Of a stretch of 64,000 nt of DNA, positions 12,590-24,492 are shown in pieces (the stretch's first letter is position 1; each line of letters begins with the position of its first letter). The DNA comes from Ailanthus altissimus (lineage: Eukaryota; Streptophyta; Magnoliopsida; Sapindales; Simaroubaceae), in the NCBI GenBank assembly GCA_946807835.1, contig OX327703.1:9555501-9619500 (forward strand). Direction: 5' to 3'. The notes beneath the pieces were generated by a model, which was not told where the DNA came from, did no database searches, and saw nothing but the letters and a program-made list of their open reading frames with translations. Both the position numbers and the translations under genes were made by a program.

Positions 12590-12656
12590 ATGCCCCTGGC
12601 AAGCTTGGTCAAAAGGATGATTTTGTCAAGGCTTGCAACATTTAGTTGGCCTAGAT

Positions 12657-13096
12657 TGTAAAGACCCAAATCTCACATCGGGCAGACTCATCCAAAGTGA
12701 AGTTATAAGGAGTGATCACAAGTACCTATGTGAGACGCTTTTTGGGGATAGTGATTCGTTCTGCCCATAAAGGACAAAACCGTAAAGGGGAAGGATGCGT
12801 ATGTGAACCCCAAAGTGGACAATACCTTGCACAGGGATGTAGGCTCTTTCATTTGGTATCAGAACCGAGGACGGCTTTGTTTCGATGGTGGGGGGTATTG
12901 TAAAGACCCAAATCTCACATCGGGCAGACTCGTCCAAAGTGAAGGCCTTATAAGGAGTGATCACGCGCACCTGTGTGAAGCGCCTTTTGGGGATAGTGAT
13001 TCGTTCCGCCCATAAAAGACAAAATCGTAAGGGGGAAGGACGCGTGCATGAACCTCAAAACGGACAATACCTTGCACAGGGATGTGGGCTCTTTTA
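12657..13096 (+). mobile_element. TRIM, complete two-LTR miniature retrotransposon (440 bp), TSD TAGAT
   Basis: Two LTRs (12657-12851, 195 bp, TGTAAAG...CTCTTTCA; 12899-13096, 198 bp) flank an internal region of only 47 bp. That region holds a tRNA-Met primer site TGGTATCAGAAC (12854-12865) and a polypurine tract GGTGGGGGG. The flanking duplication is TAGAT (12652-12656 and 13097-13101). The LTRs differ mainly by C/T and G/A changes, for example 'acaagtacctatg' against 'acgcgcacctgtg'. It is inserted in the 3' non-coding part of the Tat element. The four overlapping short frames here are not genes. Confidence 0.93.
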
Positions 13097-13101
13097 TAGA
13101 T

Positions 13102-13895
13102 CACCTATTGTTAATTAGGGACTTCAAAATTGCCTGGGACTAGCTTAAAATCGTCGGGACTCAAGTCACTATACTTCAGATTACTCCATGTAAAGCTTGC
13201 CCCTTTGAATCATTCGAGTCGCCCAAAACATCAAGGACTATCCAAACAGTCAGTCTTCATACTCCCAAAATTACCAAGATATTCTTCTGAGGTCAGCCAT
13301 GACATCCTTTTAAGCTGCTGGTGTCACTGCTACTAAACCTTCCTCCAAATATCGCCTATGCTGATATTTTCGTAAGTTGTTTGTGCCTCCTCCTAGCTCA
13401 CCCTAATTTTCTTACCCTTACCGAAATTACCTTCACTAGCAACATGACTCCTATGGAGATATATTTGATACAACCAAAAATTGCCCAAAGTCACCATACA
13501 TCAAGCTTCTCAAGTAAGGACTTTTAGTATATGGATTTATCCAGTTGATCTGAGCTTGTCATTAAGTCACCTCTATGAGATATACCTTAGAGCCTTCTTC
13601 AAGTTTTTTCTCGTTAAAATTGACAGGACTCAAGATTTTTGAGATTGCAAATGCCTTTGATTCGTTCTAAGTATCAAAGTTGATTTCTTCATACTTAGGT
13701 TGTTTATGATCTATCTCAACTTGATTAAAGTCTTTTTACCTTCCTTTGACCATTCCAATTTGTCAGTAACTATCACATCATTAAATACTAGCAGCTATTT
13801 GTAATGGTATAATCAATAACTTAAATATAAATGTTCTATTATTAACCTTTATTAAATGTTCAACTGTTGAGGTGCTACTCTTCATTTCAACCATC
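13102..13895. other. Non-coding 3' region of the Tat element
   Basis: No domain is visible. Short plus-strand frames at 13130-13336 and 13321-13527 have no family signature. The region probably holds 3'-terminal sequence of the antisense gene's promoter side and Tat untranslated sequence. Confidence 0.45.
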
Positions 13896-14108
13896 CTTGG
13901 ACCATTATAAAAAATGGGACTTCACCATTTTACTTTCACCTTTTACTTGAGCATTTTCTCTCATATGCTCTAGAGCAAAAGATCTTTAAGTGTTCTTTAA
14001 CCTTCAAACAATCTTCTCCAATCCTCAAGGTAAAATTTAAATCATTTTAACTTTTTGATCTTTTTATCTGTTGTTTTTACTTTCATTAGTTTTTTATTTT
14101 CCTTGTAG
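13896..14108 (+). promoter_or_regulatory. Putative promoter and 5' UTR intron of the antisense gene
   Basis: A TATA-like 'attataaaaaa' is at 13903. About 130 bases downstream, the leader contains 'ctcaag|gtaaaa' (14030) and 'ccttgtag' (ending 14108), a plausible 79-bp GT-AG intron. The first ATG after it is at 14129. This is inferred from motif spacing only. Confidence 0.4.
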
Positions 14109-14128
14109 TTTCATTTTTAGCAATTTCA

Positions 14129-17100
14129 ATGGCTTTAAAATTGACTGCTCACTCTCGATCAAAGAAATCAAAATAAATCGAGGCAATAGAGATGCCTTTA
14201 TCTCTCTTATCAAAATCAAGAGTGGTCGATGAGCAGGTCATCCACAAAGTATTGACTTACAAAGCTGACTCCTTCTAATACATCTTAAGACTTTTTAATT
14301 CTTTTGTTATTTCTGATTACTTCAACTATTTTGCTACCGAAAAAAATGACCTAATGAGGTTTGACCAGCCTCTTCTGTTATTTCTGATTACTTCAACTAT
14401 TTTTCTACCCACAAAAATGACATAATAAGGTTTGACCAGCCTTATAACATATCTATCTAGTCATCCTCAAAGTCCATTAGGTCTTGGCCAAAATCGTCTA
14501 ATGACTATACTGAATGGTTAAATTACTTTGAGCCCTAATTCGCTTTCATATAGAAGTTGACCGAGGTTTACAACCTAATTCAATTGTACTAGATACCTCT
14601 TCATAATGGGCTGATATTTAACATATTATTATTCTAGTCTAGGGCCCTAAATGTCTTCTATTTTAGGTTTGATTTCATGACTCTTACTCTTTATAACTTA
14701 GCCATTTTATACAACATCCTTATCCATGAGGTTGATATCAAGGCTAACCTCTCAGTAAATGATGTCGACTTATATTTTTCTAGATCAAAGGCTAGCTTTG
14801 TCAAGTTTATGACTAGGTTTAGAGAAGAATCGCCCTCCCCATCTAGAGTAGAACATATTGTCTTCCTGTTATTCTGGTTAAGCCAATATACCTTATACCC
14901 GCCATCTCAAAGAACAACTAGGAAGTATCTGAAGGTGGCAATTGCCATTAATAATGGTACAAAGCTAGCCTTAGGCCTTTTTCTTCTTTCCCATATTTAT
15001 AAAAGCCTCTTCGAAATCGTCCCCAACAAGGATGAAACTTCTTTCCATAATGCAGGTGATCCCTTTTGGATTATGTATTTCTAGATTTCAGCCAACTTTC
15101 CTCAATTCTTTCGCACTACCTCTCAACCTCTTGAAGGTTACCTCTATTGTTACGCCCTTAGTTAATCCAATAGCAACTTGACCGAAGGAGTTTTGAGGTA
15201 ATTTTCACTTTCTTTTATTCCGCGTCTTCTTTAGATGATAAATTATTTTGTTGCCTTAGGCCTTCCCTTTTTGGCCCTAAGTAGACACACCAACCTTATC
15301 AGGGTCGATCGACTTCTTCTGAAGAGGTTGAATCTGATATCAACTAACATAAATTTTGGGTCGCATGCCTTATTGCCAGGGGACTTCACCATGGTGTTGT
15401 TATTGTCACCAGTAATAACAACAAGTAGGGCACCGAGACTTACCATCTACAATAGGTAAGTCGCTAATTTGGGTTGGTCCAGGCCATCCTACATCTTAAT
15501 CTTTTTTTGGCCAACCAAACATTTAGGGCTAGGGTTATCTTTAGGAATCTTAGTTTTGTAAAGGAAATGACCCTTGTAAATAATGAACTCTAAAAATCTT
15601 TGCAAAATAACTAACCTTCATATTTCCCCTAGTTTCCTTGATTTATTTTTATTAATATTGGGAGGATCTAGTCGATCTTTATTTTTTTTAAATTCCTTTA
15701 GACCAAGTTTTCCCTTTACACGATTTTATAACTGACTTTGATCTTGGTGTTGCTATGCAGGTCGACCAACCAAAAACACAGGGTAAGCTAATACAAGAAA
15801 TTCTTGATTTTACATAGTTCTTTGGTTTTAAATTTAATTATCATAAGTTAGATGAAATAAAAAGATTAAGTCACAAAAGAAAGAATGAATTAATCCTATA
15901 ATACAAATAGGCGGCTATTGGATGCCAAACCAAGTGGGTTCGTTTGTCAACTCTTAGCTTGGTGAGGTGTTCTTTGAGCAACCCTTTATAGATCCACGGC
16001 CACCAATACCAACCGTTAAATTCAGTATAGCTGGTGACATCCCCAATAGGAAGAAAAATTGGCCTACATCGACCAACATTTTCTAAGATGATTATTCTAA
16101 ACCCATCTTAGACCCTGAATTAGTTAAAGTGGTTGGCGACCCAATCTTTTAAGGTAATGATTTTAAATTTCTGACATCGTGGCTTAATTTTGATATTATT
16201 TTTTCTTTAATGAATTTTTCAAAAGCCATTCCCATAAGGTTGGATGCCCTACCAACAAAGGAAGAGGACACAGCTCCTCCTAAAAAGCGTGTAAGGTAAA
16301 AATTTCCTTGCATTATCTCTTTATTTTTCTATCAAAAATCATTTAATAATGTTTTTTACTTATCCAGATGACCACTCCAAAACCCTTCAAAATAAATATC
16401 ATACACTCGAAGGCTGCTTTTAAAAAAATTAACGTCTTCACTTTAATCAGCCACTCCTACTGCTCATTGACTCTAGTGAATTGATCTCCTGCTCCTCAAG
16501 AATCAAATGAGAGGCCAAGTCTTGTATTTATGGTAGAGTCTCCCAAGGTTCCCTCTCCTTGGCCGACATGTTATCACTCTTAATAATGGAATCGTCAAAT
16601 GATCACAAAGAGTCTGACAACGAGTCTTCTCTCATGGAATCGCCTGCTTGTCCCTTCTGCTCAGAATGAAGTAAGGATGGTAATCGATAAGTTGAAGGAC
16701 TTAAAAGGAAGGATGGCCGACTTGCTCATAGATGATCAGTAAGTGATTGAAGTAAATAAGAAGATCAAGTTTTTATCCGATCATGCTATGGGTGACAATG
16801 TTTCAGTCAGCCTAAAGACACAAATTGATGACTTTGCTGCTTCGTTTACTTCAATCTCCAAAAAGAAGTAGTCGACTATGCAGGTTATTAAAGAGACCAA
16901 CTGGAAGGCCGAGGAAAAGGCGTCCTTGAATTTCTTGGAGGTCCAACTGATGTCCAAATTGAGGGAACTTGGGGACCAATTCAAGGTCGTCAAAAAAAAG
17001 ATAAAAAAGCTGGAGAGCAAGGTAGCAAAGCTTAAGAGGAAGAGGCTGAGAAAATTGCGCTCTCCTTGGACTTAGGAAAATAAGTCCTAGAAATTTGCCC

Positions 17101-17230
17101 AAAGAAAGGCAAGCAGAAGAAAACTTTAAAGCTCAATGACTCCTTGGTTCCCAAAACCGAGGTTAAAGTGAAATCGGTCAATTTCTCAATCCCTAAATTT
17201 GGTAATTTAGTTGATACTTTGTAGTCGGCC
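14129..17230 (+). pseudogene. Antisense gene of the Tat element: plant mobile domain (PMD) protein with C-terminal coiled coil
   Basis: It runs opposite to gag-pol. The ATG at 14129 opens MALKLTAHSRSKKSK and then meets a TAA. The best-preserved block (14677-15084) carries HIVFLLFWLSQYTLYP, then LKVAIAIN-GTKLALGLFLLS and HIYKSLFEIV. This is the pattern of the plant mobile domain, known as 'aminotransferase-like' (FLLxWLSrfVFP..., lAi-La-Gt-iALaPavLAslYrdL). Further pieces are at 15235-15459 and in a highly charged region at 16690-17100 (LKDLKGRMADLL..., KVVKKKIKKLESKVAKLKRK) that would form a coiled coil. Stops between the blocks may be introns or decay. Extra antisense genes between integrase and 3' LTR are known in Tat elements, and PMD proteins are known as transposon passengers. 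The function is not established. Confidence 0.7.
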
Positions 17231-17504
17231 TCAAAGCCCTAAGTGTAATTATTTTTAAAGATTAATGAAATATCTTTTTGTCCATTGCTTTTGTTCTTTG
17301 CATCATCCTTCAAGTTATAAATCGCCTGATGCAATCTTTAACTGATTCAAGAAATTCTAAGTTTCATTAATAAACTCAAAAAACCATAAATCGATCTGTC
17401 TAATAGAGTCAATCGATCTTAATAGTCTATTAATAACCTTGCCAAAACCAACTTTTATTTAAAGTTTAAACCGATTAAAAATCGATCGGCTTTTTATTGA
17501 GTGC

Positions 17505-18855
17505 TAATAGGAACATAAATGCACTAGTATATTTAGTACTTCAACTTAGGTATTTTGTTCCAATTTAGAAATATTTGTCTATTTATTCGTGTTTTTAGTC
17601 ATAAATAGGTGCACAAGGAAAATTGTGAAGAATAAGAATAAATGAGAGGCGAATCGGACATAAAACGGTGAAGAGCACTCAAAATACACAAGGTCCCAGA
17701 CCCAGGCCTGGCGCTGTGGCACTGAGACGGTCGTGCACAGTTTGCATTTTCTAGGTCTTGGCATTATAGCGCTATGGCACCTATACGACAGATGAAAGAC
17801 CTTTCTAAAACACTTATTTTAACTTGGATTTGAAGGCCCTCGACCCTCAGATTTCTCATAGCTATAAAAGTACTATTTTAAGAGTCAAAACACAGACATT
17901 TTGAGAGGCAAAACTTACAAAAAAAATAATTCACAACACAAAATCAAGAGATCAAAGCCAAGACTGAAGATTCAAGTTCGAGAATCAAGCTTCAACTTAA
18001 GATTAAGAAAGAAGCAACCTAATGAGTGACCTTGATTAGTTTTTCTTCTCTTTTTTTATCATTATGTTCTTGTTCATACTGTTATATATGGAATGGTTTA
18101 GTACTCTTGAGTTTATGATGAGCTAAACATTGTTTATCTAGGGTTAGACTTTTGAACATAACTATGTAGTCAGATTTCATTGATTCTTAATTTATGAACT
18201 TAATACATATAATTGATTCATTTTATCTTGAGTTTAATGCTTTCATTATATCTGGCCAATATTATGAATGATGAGGGAATTATGATGAACTTGACCAATG
18301 GATTCATGTGTTGAGCCTAAGATAGTTTGATGCATGATCATAGGGTAACAACTATGAGTTCCATATAGGATAGACATATACCTAGATGGCATGTATGGTT
18401 TGACTTAGATCTGATCTTAATAAATTACATTCTCATCTGATTACCATAGAAATATAGGTAGTTGTTAAAATACGTAATATAGTCACTCGACCATCGACAG
18501 AGACTTATGATGAGATTAGAGTCTACCCAATCAATTAGTATTAAGGGATTAACTAAGAGGTTAAAGAATTCAATGAAATACTAGGGGATAAGTCGAAACC
18601 CTAGATTGTTCTTAATTTGTGAGTTCAACTTTAGGTTTATTTGTTAATTAGGTTCAGTTTAATTTGATAAAATTAGGTTAATTCATTGAGTTTCAAATTT
18701 TTTATTTCTCTGGATAAAATTTTAGAAGATATAATTTTAGTAATTGATTGAAGAATTAGATTAATAGTCCCTGTGGGAATGATATCTGAACTTAAAATCC
18801 TATATTACTTGATACGATAGTGTGCGCTTGCGCTTAACTACTATAGCACCAATCA
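17505..18855 (+). mobile_element. 5' LTR (1351 bp) of the Athila-like element
   Basis: It starts TAATAGGAACATAAATG where the 3' LTR has TGATAGGGGTGTAAATG, so the differences are all G to A or C to T. It ends TAGCACCAATCA. A likely TATA box is 'gctataaaag' (17862), downstream of the GC-richer block with 'ggcgctgtggcactg'. The minus-strand frame at 17579-17764 is LTR sequence. Confidence 0.88.
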
Positions 18856-18861
18856 AGATTT

Positions 18862-18879
18862 TGGTATCATTGTTGGAGA
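18862..18879 (+). other. Primer-binding site, tRNA-Asp type, decayed
   Basis: TGGTATCATTGTTGGAGA aligns without gaps to the tRNA-Asp primer site typical of Athila elements (TGGCGCCGTTGCCGGGGA). All six mismatches are C to T or G to A. Confidence 0.8.
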
Positions 18880-19029
18880 TTATTTCTTTCTATTCTTAAA
18901 TGAATACTAATAACAAGCTACTTGCTTTTTTAATAGATATTTTTTTTTATAATTTATTTTCTTCTTTTTACTTTGATTTTCTTTTTATTTTGTTTTGACA
19001 GTTCATGTGAAGAGTGAAAAATGCTGACT

Positions 19030-20360
19030 TGACTTTTTCTGATCTTGAGATTGAAAGAACTTTGTATAGACTTCGATGTGAACAACGCTAGCGATCTTTA
19101 AACATAGAAGAGAACAACCATCACCTTAATAATCTAGTGTTTGAGCCCATGATATCACATAGAGTGCTAAAAGAGTGTGTTGTCCCAACTACAGATGGTG
19201 TTCAATCTAGTATTCAGCGACCAGCCGTAAATGCTAATAATTTTGAAATCAAGCCGAGTATGATTCAGGTGCTGAAAAAGTCTGTACAGTTCAATAGAGC
19301 TCTCAATGATGATCCTAAAATGCATATCATAAATTTCTTAAAAATTTGTGATACCTTTAAGTAAAACAGAGTCTCAAATGATGTCATACGACTTAGATTG
19401 TTCCCTTTCTTCTTAAGGGACAGAGCTAAAAGTTGGTTGATGTCATTGCTGTCAGGTTCCATATCAACGTGGGATGATCTAATGTAAAAATTTTCAGCCA
19501 AATTCTTATCACCAATCAAAACAACAAAGATGAAGAATGGCATCACCTCATTTTATCAGATTAATGGCGAGTCGTTGTATGAAGCATGGGAGAGCTTCAA
19601 GGAGGTGTTGAGGAAGTGTCCTCACCATGAAGTCCATAAATGGCTATTGGCCAAAACGTTTTATAATGGACTAGTAAGCCATTTAAGGACCATTATAGAC
19701 GCCGCTGCTGGAGGTGCTTTAATGAATAAGTCCACAAATGATGCATATGATATACTAGATGAGATGGTGTCAAACAGTTACCAATGGCCAGTAGAGAAAG
19801 TTACACCTTGGAGAATCACTTATGTGCATGAGATTGACATATTCAATGCATTGGCAGCATAAATCAATATGTTATCTAAGAAGATTGATGTATTGAATGT
19901 TTTCAAAACTCAGCAAGTGACAAGTGACTTTTGTAGTGATAAACACATGAATGAGTGGTACATAGGAGAGCAAATTTTATGGGCAATTTCAATCGACAGC
20001 AACCTAACAAACAATCAAATTTCTACATTCGGAGTAGAGAGATCGTCATAACTTCTCTTGGTGTAACAACCAAGGGGAATCATTTAAACCATTAAATCCC
20101 CCAGGAATTCAGCCATCGCAAGAGAAGAAGCCATCATTGGAAGACATGTTTATACACTACATAAAGTCAAATGACGCCATTATACAGAATCATTCAGCAA
20201 CCTTGAAGAACTTAAAGGTCCAATTGAGACAACTTGCTATAGCCATCAATAAGCGACCTCAAGGCACTCTACCAAATGATACTGAGAAAAATCCAAGAGG
20301 AAATATAGAGTATTGCCAAGGCATCAACGTGAGAAGTGGTAAGATCTTACAAGATAACAT
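19030..20360 (+). pseudogene. gag pseudogene of the Athila-like element
   Basis: In pieces at 19137-19364, 19376-19520, 19530-19862 and 19869-20373, the translation shows the plant retrotransposon gag domain: NNFEIKPSMIQVLKKSVQFN, DDPKMHIINFLKICDTFK, IRLRLFPFFLRDRAKSWL, SISTWDDL, ITSFYQINGESLYEAWESFK, TFYNGL and LRTIIDAAAGGALMNKST. A damaged zinc knuckle (DFC-x4-HMN) is near 19925. In-frame stops include a TAA where CAA is expected after CDTFK. The C-terminal part breaks off at 20360, where the solo LTR is inserted, and resumes at 24493. Confidence 0.88.
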
Positions 20361-20784
20361 TGTTGGGATTTAATATACATGAGTGTATGCATATGGAATT
20401 GTGATTATTACATAAAATATGTATCACATATATATTAAACGCTGCGGAAGAATTAAATCATACAGTAAACACAATAAGTAATATATTCATCATATTAATA
20501 TACTAGAATAGTTGAGAAATCATTTGAACGTGTAATGTTATACATGTATTTCCTCGGAGTCCGTATGAAGACCAACTCGTTAGCAGTTCTAGTCATTAAC
20601 TCAGTAGGCTTAATGAGATAGAACAGCAGCCCTACATCTAGCACTGGGCTTAACTCTTAAACTTATAAAATGGCCGGTTATGTGTATTATTCCTTTTCTC
20701 TAAACGAATAAAAAATGGAAATAGAAGTAATTCACAATTACGTCTCTTGACACTATAAAGAAAAATGAAACAATTTCAATTTTT

Positions 20785-20808
20785 TTTTCTTTTTCTTCTT
20801 CTTCTTCT
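20785..20808. repeat. (CTT)n microsatellite
   Basis: A short run of TTC/CTT units lies next to poly-T in the solo LTR. It explains the low-complexity minus-strand frame there. Confidence 0.8.
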
Positions 20809-22761
20809 CGGCACCAAGATGGGAAATGAAACAATTTCATTTCCTTTTCTATTTCTACACATCTCGGCATACACACACATATCATATATATATATTAAAA
20901 TAATAATATAAAAAGAATAATAGGTAACAACTATTATCCAATTTAATAAAATAATATATTATAATGAGATATTTTGATCATTTAACAATTAAATCATCAT
21001 TATGTGAAATGATCATTTTGCCCCTCATGAATAGTTACTAAGTCTACACCCTAGTGGGTCCTACCAAATCCCACACCTAGGTAAACTCGACTGAAGGTCT
21101 ACAATGTGCCACGTGTCATTATACAATTAGAAAATAATAATTATTGACTAATTATTGTATATAACGCTTAAATACAGACATGCATGCATTCTCATGATAG
21201 TGTTGGATATTACAAGATTAAACAATTTAATCTGATACATTGTCTCAGTGCACAATGAGTACACTCCATATTGCAGGACTCCCTAGGTCCATGCCCAATT
21301 TGTCAAATAGAACTATTCCATGAGTCCGTGAACAATGCCCCACACACACGTCACGGATATTACAAATCAGCACGTTGAACCAAACAAGTTGAGGTTACAA
21401 CGTATACGTATAGTCCTTCCGTCATGATATCCTGGATGTGCAGAGATATAGATTATCACCGTCAAATCCCATGGCTCATCCATATCCTATCCCCAGACTT
21501 GTATCTCATTAAACAATATGTGCAAACGCCTTTACCATATTATTCCATCCTGGCGGAAACTCTTTCCCAAGATTAATACTTGTGGCCATAAGACTTTTTG
21601 AGATACAGTCTCGAAGTATCTGAATATCTAACTCCATATGCAAGCTGACGGATGCCATATCTGTACACATCGGGCTCTATAAGCATCAGACTATACCCAG
21701 CAACACCCAACGGTCACACCATGAAAGGTCTGTAATATGAATATAATCAAAGTATGGTGGATCACTTACAAGCCCACCGTTGAACTCAGGTCAAAGGACC
21801 ATGTATATTACTCAACTCAAGAGGACCCTCCGTTGACGGCTTACATAAATGTCTATCGGAGGCCCTCATGAGTCTATCTTGTATCTAGTCCTAACTGGAT
21901 ACCTATATGTCAATAAAAGATCCAAGCTTACGGTCGTCTAGAAACAACCATCTATACCCTATAGGTACGACATATGCTGATCTATCTAAAGGTATCAACC
22001 AATAGACCTGCATCAGTAAAAATAGATCAGGGACAATATTTGAGAACATACTTGCGCAAATGACATTTCCTGGCACTTGATTGCAACTCTTGTAACTATG
22101 CAGTTGCTAATATATTCCCAGGTCTATGTCCCATTACAGATAAGGGTTTAACTCTTTGATCGTTGTTGAGTATTATAACCAGCTAATAATTAGATGTGCT
22201 CACACTTACCATCTATATCTCTCAACATAGCCAACTATGGGCTCTTATCTAAACTCCTTTTAGATCTGATCTGAACTCTTTCAGATCATATAATGTCTGT
22301 AACATTACATTGCATAGTACTATATAAATAGGTATTAAAAATTTAATGAGAATGTACACATGTATAAATATATAAGTATAATGAGGCCATACCCAGTAAT
22401 CACACCATTAAAGGTTTGTAACATGCATAGAACTAAAGTATGGTGGATCACTTACAAGCATACTACTCAACTCTAGAGGACCCTCCGTTCACAACTTACA
22501 TAGATGTCTATCGGAGGCCCTCGTGATTCTATCCTATATCCAATCCTAACTGGATACCTATATGTCAATATAAGCTTCAAGCTTAAGGTCGGCTAGGAAC
22601 AACCATCTATACCCTATAGGTACGACATATGCTGATCTATATAAAGGTATCCACCGATATACCCGCATCGGCATAATAAATTAGGGACAATATTCGAGAA
22701 CATACTTGCACAACTGACATTTCTTAGCACCTGATTGCAACTCTTGTAACTATGTAGTAGC

Positions 22762-24171
22762 TGATAAGGGCAAATTTGTCATATATTTTCTCATGTTTTT
22801 ATTATTGATATTTTATGGTTTTATGAGAATAGATGGTTATTTATGTGCATTATTTTTATTTATAGGGACTTGAATGAAATTTAAAGAACTATTGTCGCCC
22901 CAGCGCTGCAATAGTGATCGAAATAGAAAAAGACCTATTTAAGTCGCATCTGGCGCTCCAGCGACAAATAGTCATCGCGCCAGCGACACTACATCGCCCC
23001 AGCGCTATCAACATACCGCGCCAGCGGTGAAGCTGTTTTCATGCAGTGCCCCAGCGCCAAGATCCCACCGCTCCAGCGGTAATAGCCTTTTCACGCGTCG
23101 CCCCAGCGACAGATGCATAGTGCGCCAGCGGTAATGCGAGTCCGAGTCCGACGAGAATTGAGATTTTCAAGCTCATATCAATCCCTATATAAAGCCACTC
23201 GTTCCCAGCCTTCAAGAATGAATCGAAGACGACCCAAGAGCACCAAGAATATAGAGCACAATTCTTGGAGAGCAATAGAAGCTTAATTGAAGCAACTTTA
23301 GAGAGAGATACAAGACGTTCTTCGGCATCAAGAGTTCCTAGGCAGCGCAATTAAGAGCAATTCGACGTCTATATCGGTTTGCTAATAATTGTATCATGAT
23401 TTATAATTATTTCTACTGTTGTTCTCTTGTAGCCATGAGCTAACTTATTTTCTAGGGTTAATGTTTGAACTCAATATGTGCGCTTAAATTGCCATATCTT
23501 TTAGTATTTAATAAACTTAGTCTTTTATTATTTAAATTACTTGTGTTTAATGCTTCAATATATCTGGCCAATATATGGTGAATGAATTGGTAATATTTTG
23601 ATAAACTCGGAAGAGGAATCATAATATTTAGACCTAGGTAATTTGATACATGATTGTAGAGTAACATTCAATGTTGCATATGCAAGTTTCAATTTAGGAT
23701 AGGAATATACCTAGTTGGCATGTATGATCAATAAGACCTAATCTTAATGAATCTTAGTTTATTACAAGTACCATAGGAATATAGGTATTTGGTAAATTAG
23801 GGTATACTTGCATGTCCTTGGAAGAGGCTTGTGAATACATTAGCGTCTTGATCAATAATAAAGACTAAGTGAGTTAAATATTAGAGGGTTAATCATTAAA
23901 AAGCATATTGAGGGATAATATTAATCCTAGGTTTTCTCTACATTGCTATCACCTAAGTTTCTTTACATATTGTGTTTTGCTTTTATATTTCTTACATTCA
24001 TTCTTAGATTTTTATTTATCTGAATAATTATTAGGAAGATATAATTTTAGTAATTGGTTAAAAAGAAGAAATTATCCCTGTGGGTTCGACAACCGACTAA
24101 TTAGTCTCTTTATTACTTGCATACGATAGTGTATACTTGCACTTAATTTATAATATAGAAATATCGCATCA
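22762..24171 (+). mobile_element. Solo LTR (1410 bp), TSD GTAGC, with CCAGCG cluster
   Basis: It starts TGATAAGGGC, ends ATCGCATCA and has a perfect 5-bp duplication GTAGC (22757-22761 and 24172-24176). The right-end block 'acgatagtgtatacttgcac' relates it to the Athila-like LTRs. At 22893-23140, nine CCAGCG cores stand in degenerate repeats, just upstream of a TATA box 'ccctatataaagcc' (23184). The minus-strand 103-residue frame at 23039-23350 overlaps this promoter and is not a credible gene. Confidence 0.92.
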
Positions 24172-24492
24172 GTAGCTAGTATATTCCTAGGTCTATGTCC
24201 CATTACAGACAAGGCTCTAACTCTTGGATCTTCGCTAAGTATTATAACCAGTTAACTATTAGGTGTGTTAACACTTAGTATTTAGATCTCTCAGCATGGC
24301 TAACTGTGGGCTCTGATCTAAACTATTTTAGATCTGATCTGAACTCCTTTAGATCGTACAATGTCTGTAATGTTACATTGCATAGTACCATATAAATAGG
24401 TATTATTGATTTAATGAGAATGTACACATGTATAAATACATCAGTATATGTACATTCAGGGATGGCATGTAAGCACAAACCCTAACAAACAT

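Larger units (their letters stand above)
20361..24487 (+). mobile_element. Solo LTR (about 2.7 kb net), TSD AACAT, with an internal duplication and a nested solo LTR
   Basis: It starts TGTTGGG, ends CCCTAACA and is flanked by AACAT (20356-20360 and 24488-24492). It is the same family as 1-1791. About 690 bp are duplicated in tandem: 21690-22380 and 22381-22761 continued at 24177-24440. The shared landmarks are 'agtatggtggatcactta', 'gtctatcggaggccct' and 'aatgagaatgtacacatgta'. It is interrupted by the solo LTR at 22762-24171. No coding region was found. Confidence 0.88.

Noticed and set aside
12712..13015. Four overlapping frames of 63-84 codons
   Set aside because: They span LTRs and the primer site of the TRIM.
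23039..23350. 103-codon minus frame
   Set aside because: Overlaps the CCAGCG cluster and TATA region of a solo LTR. Not conserved in the related LTR at 32328.
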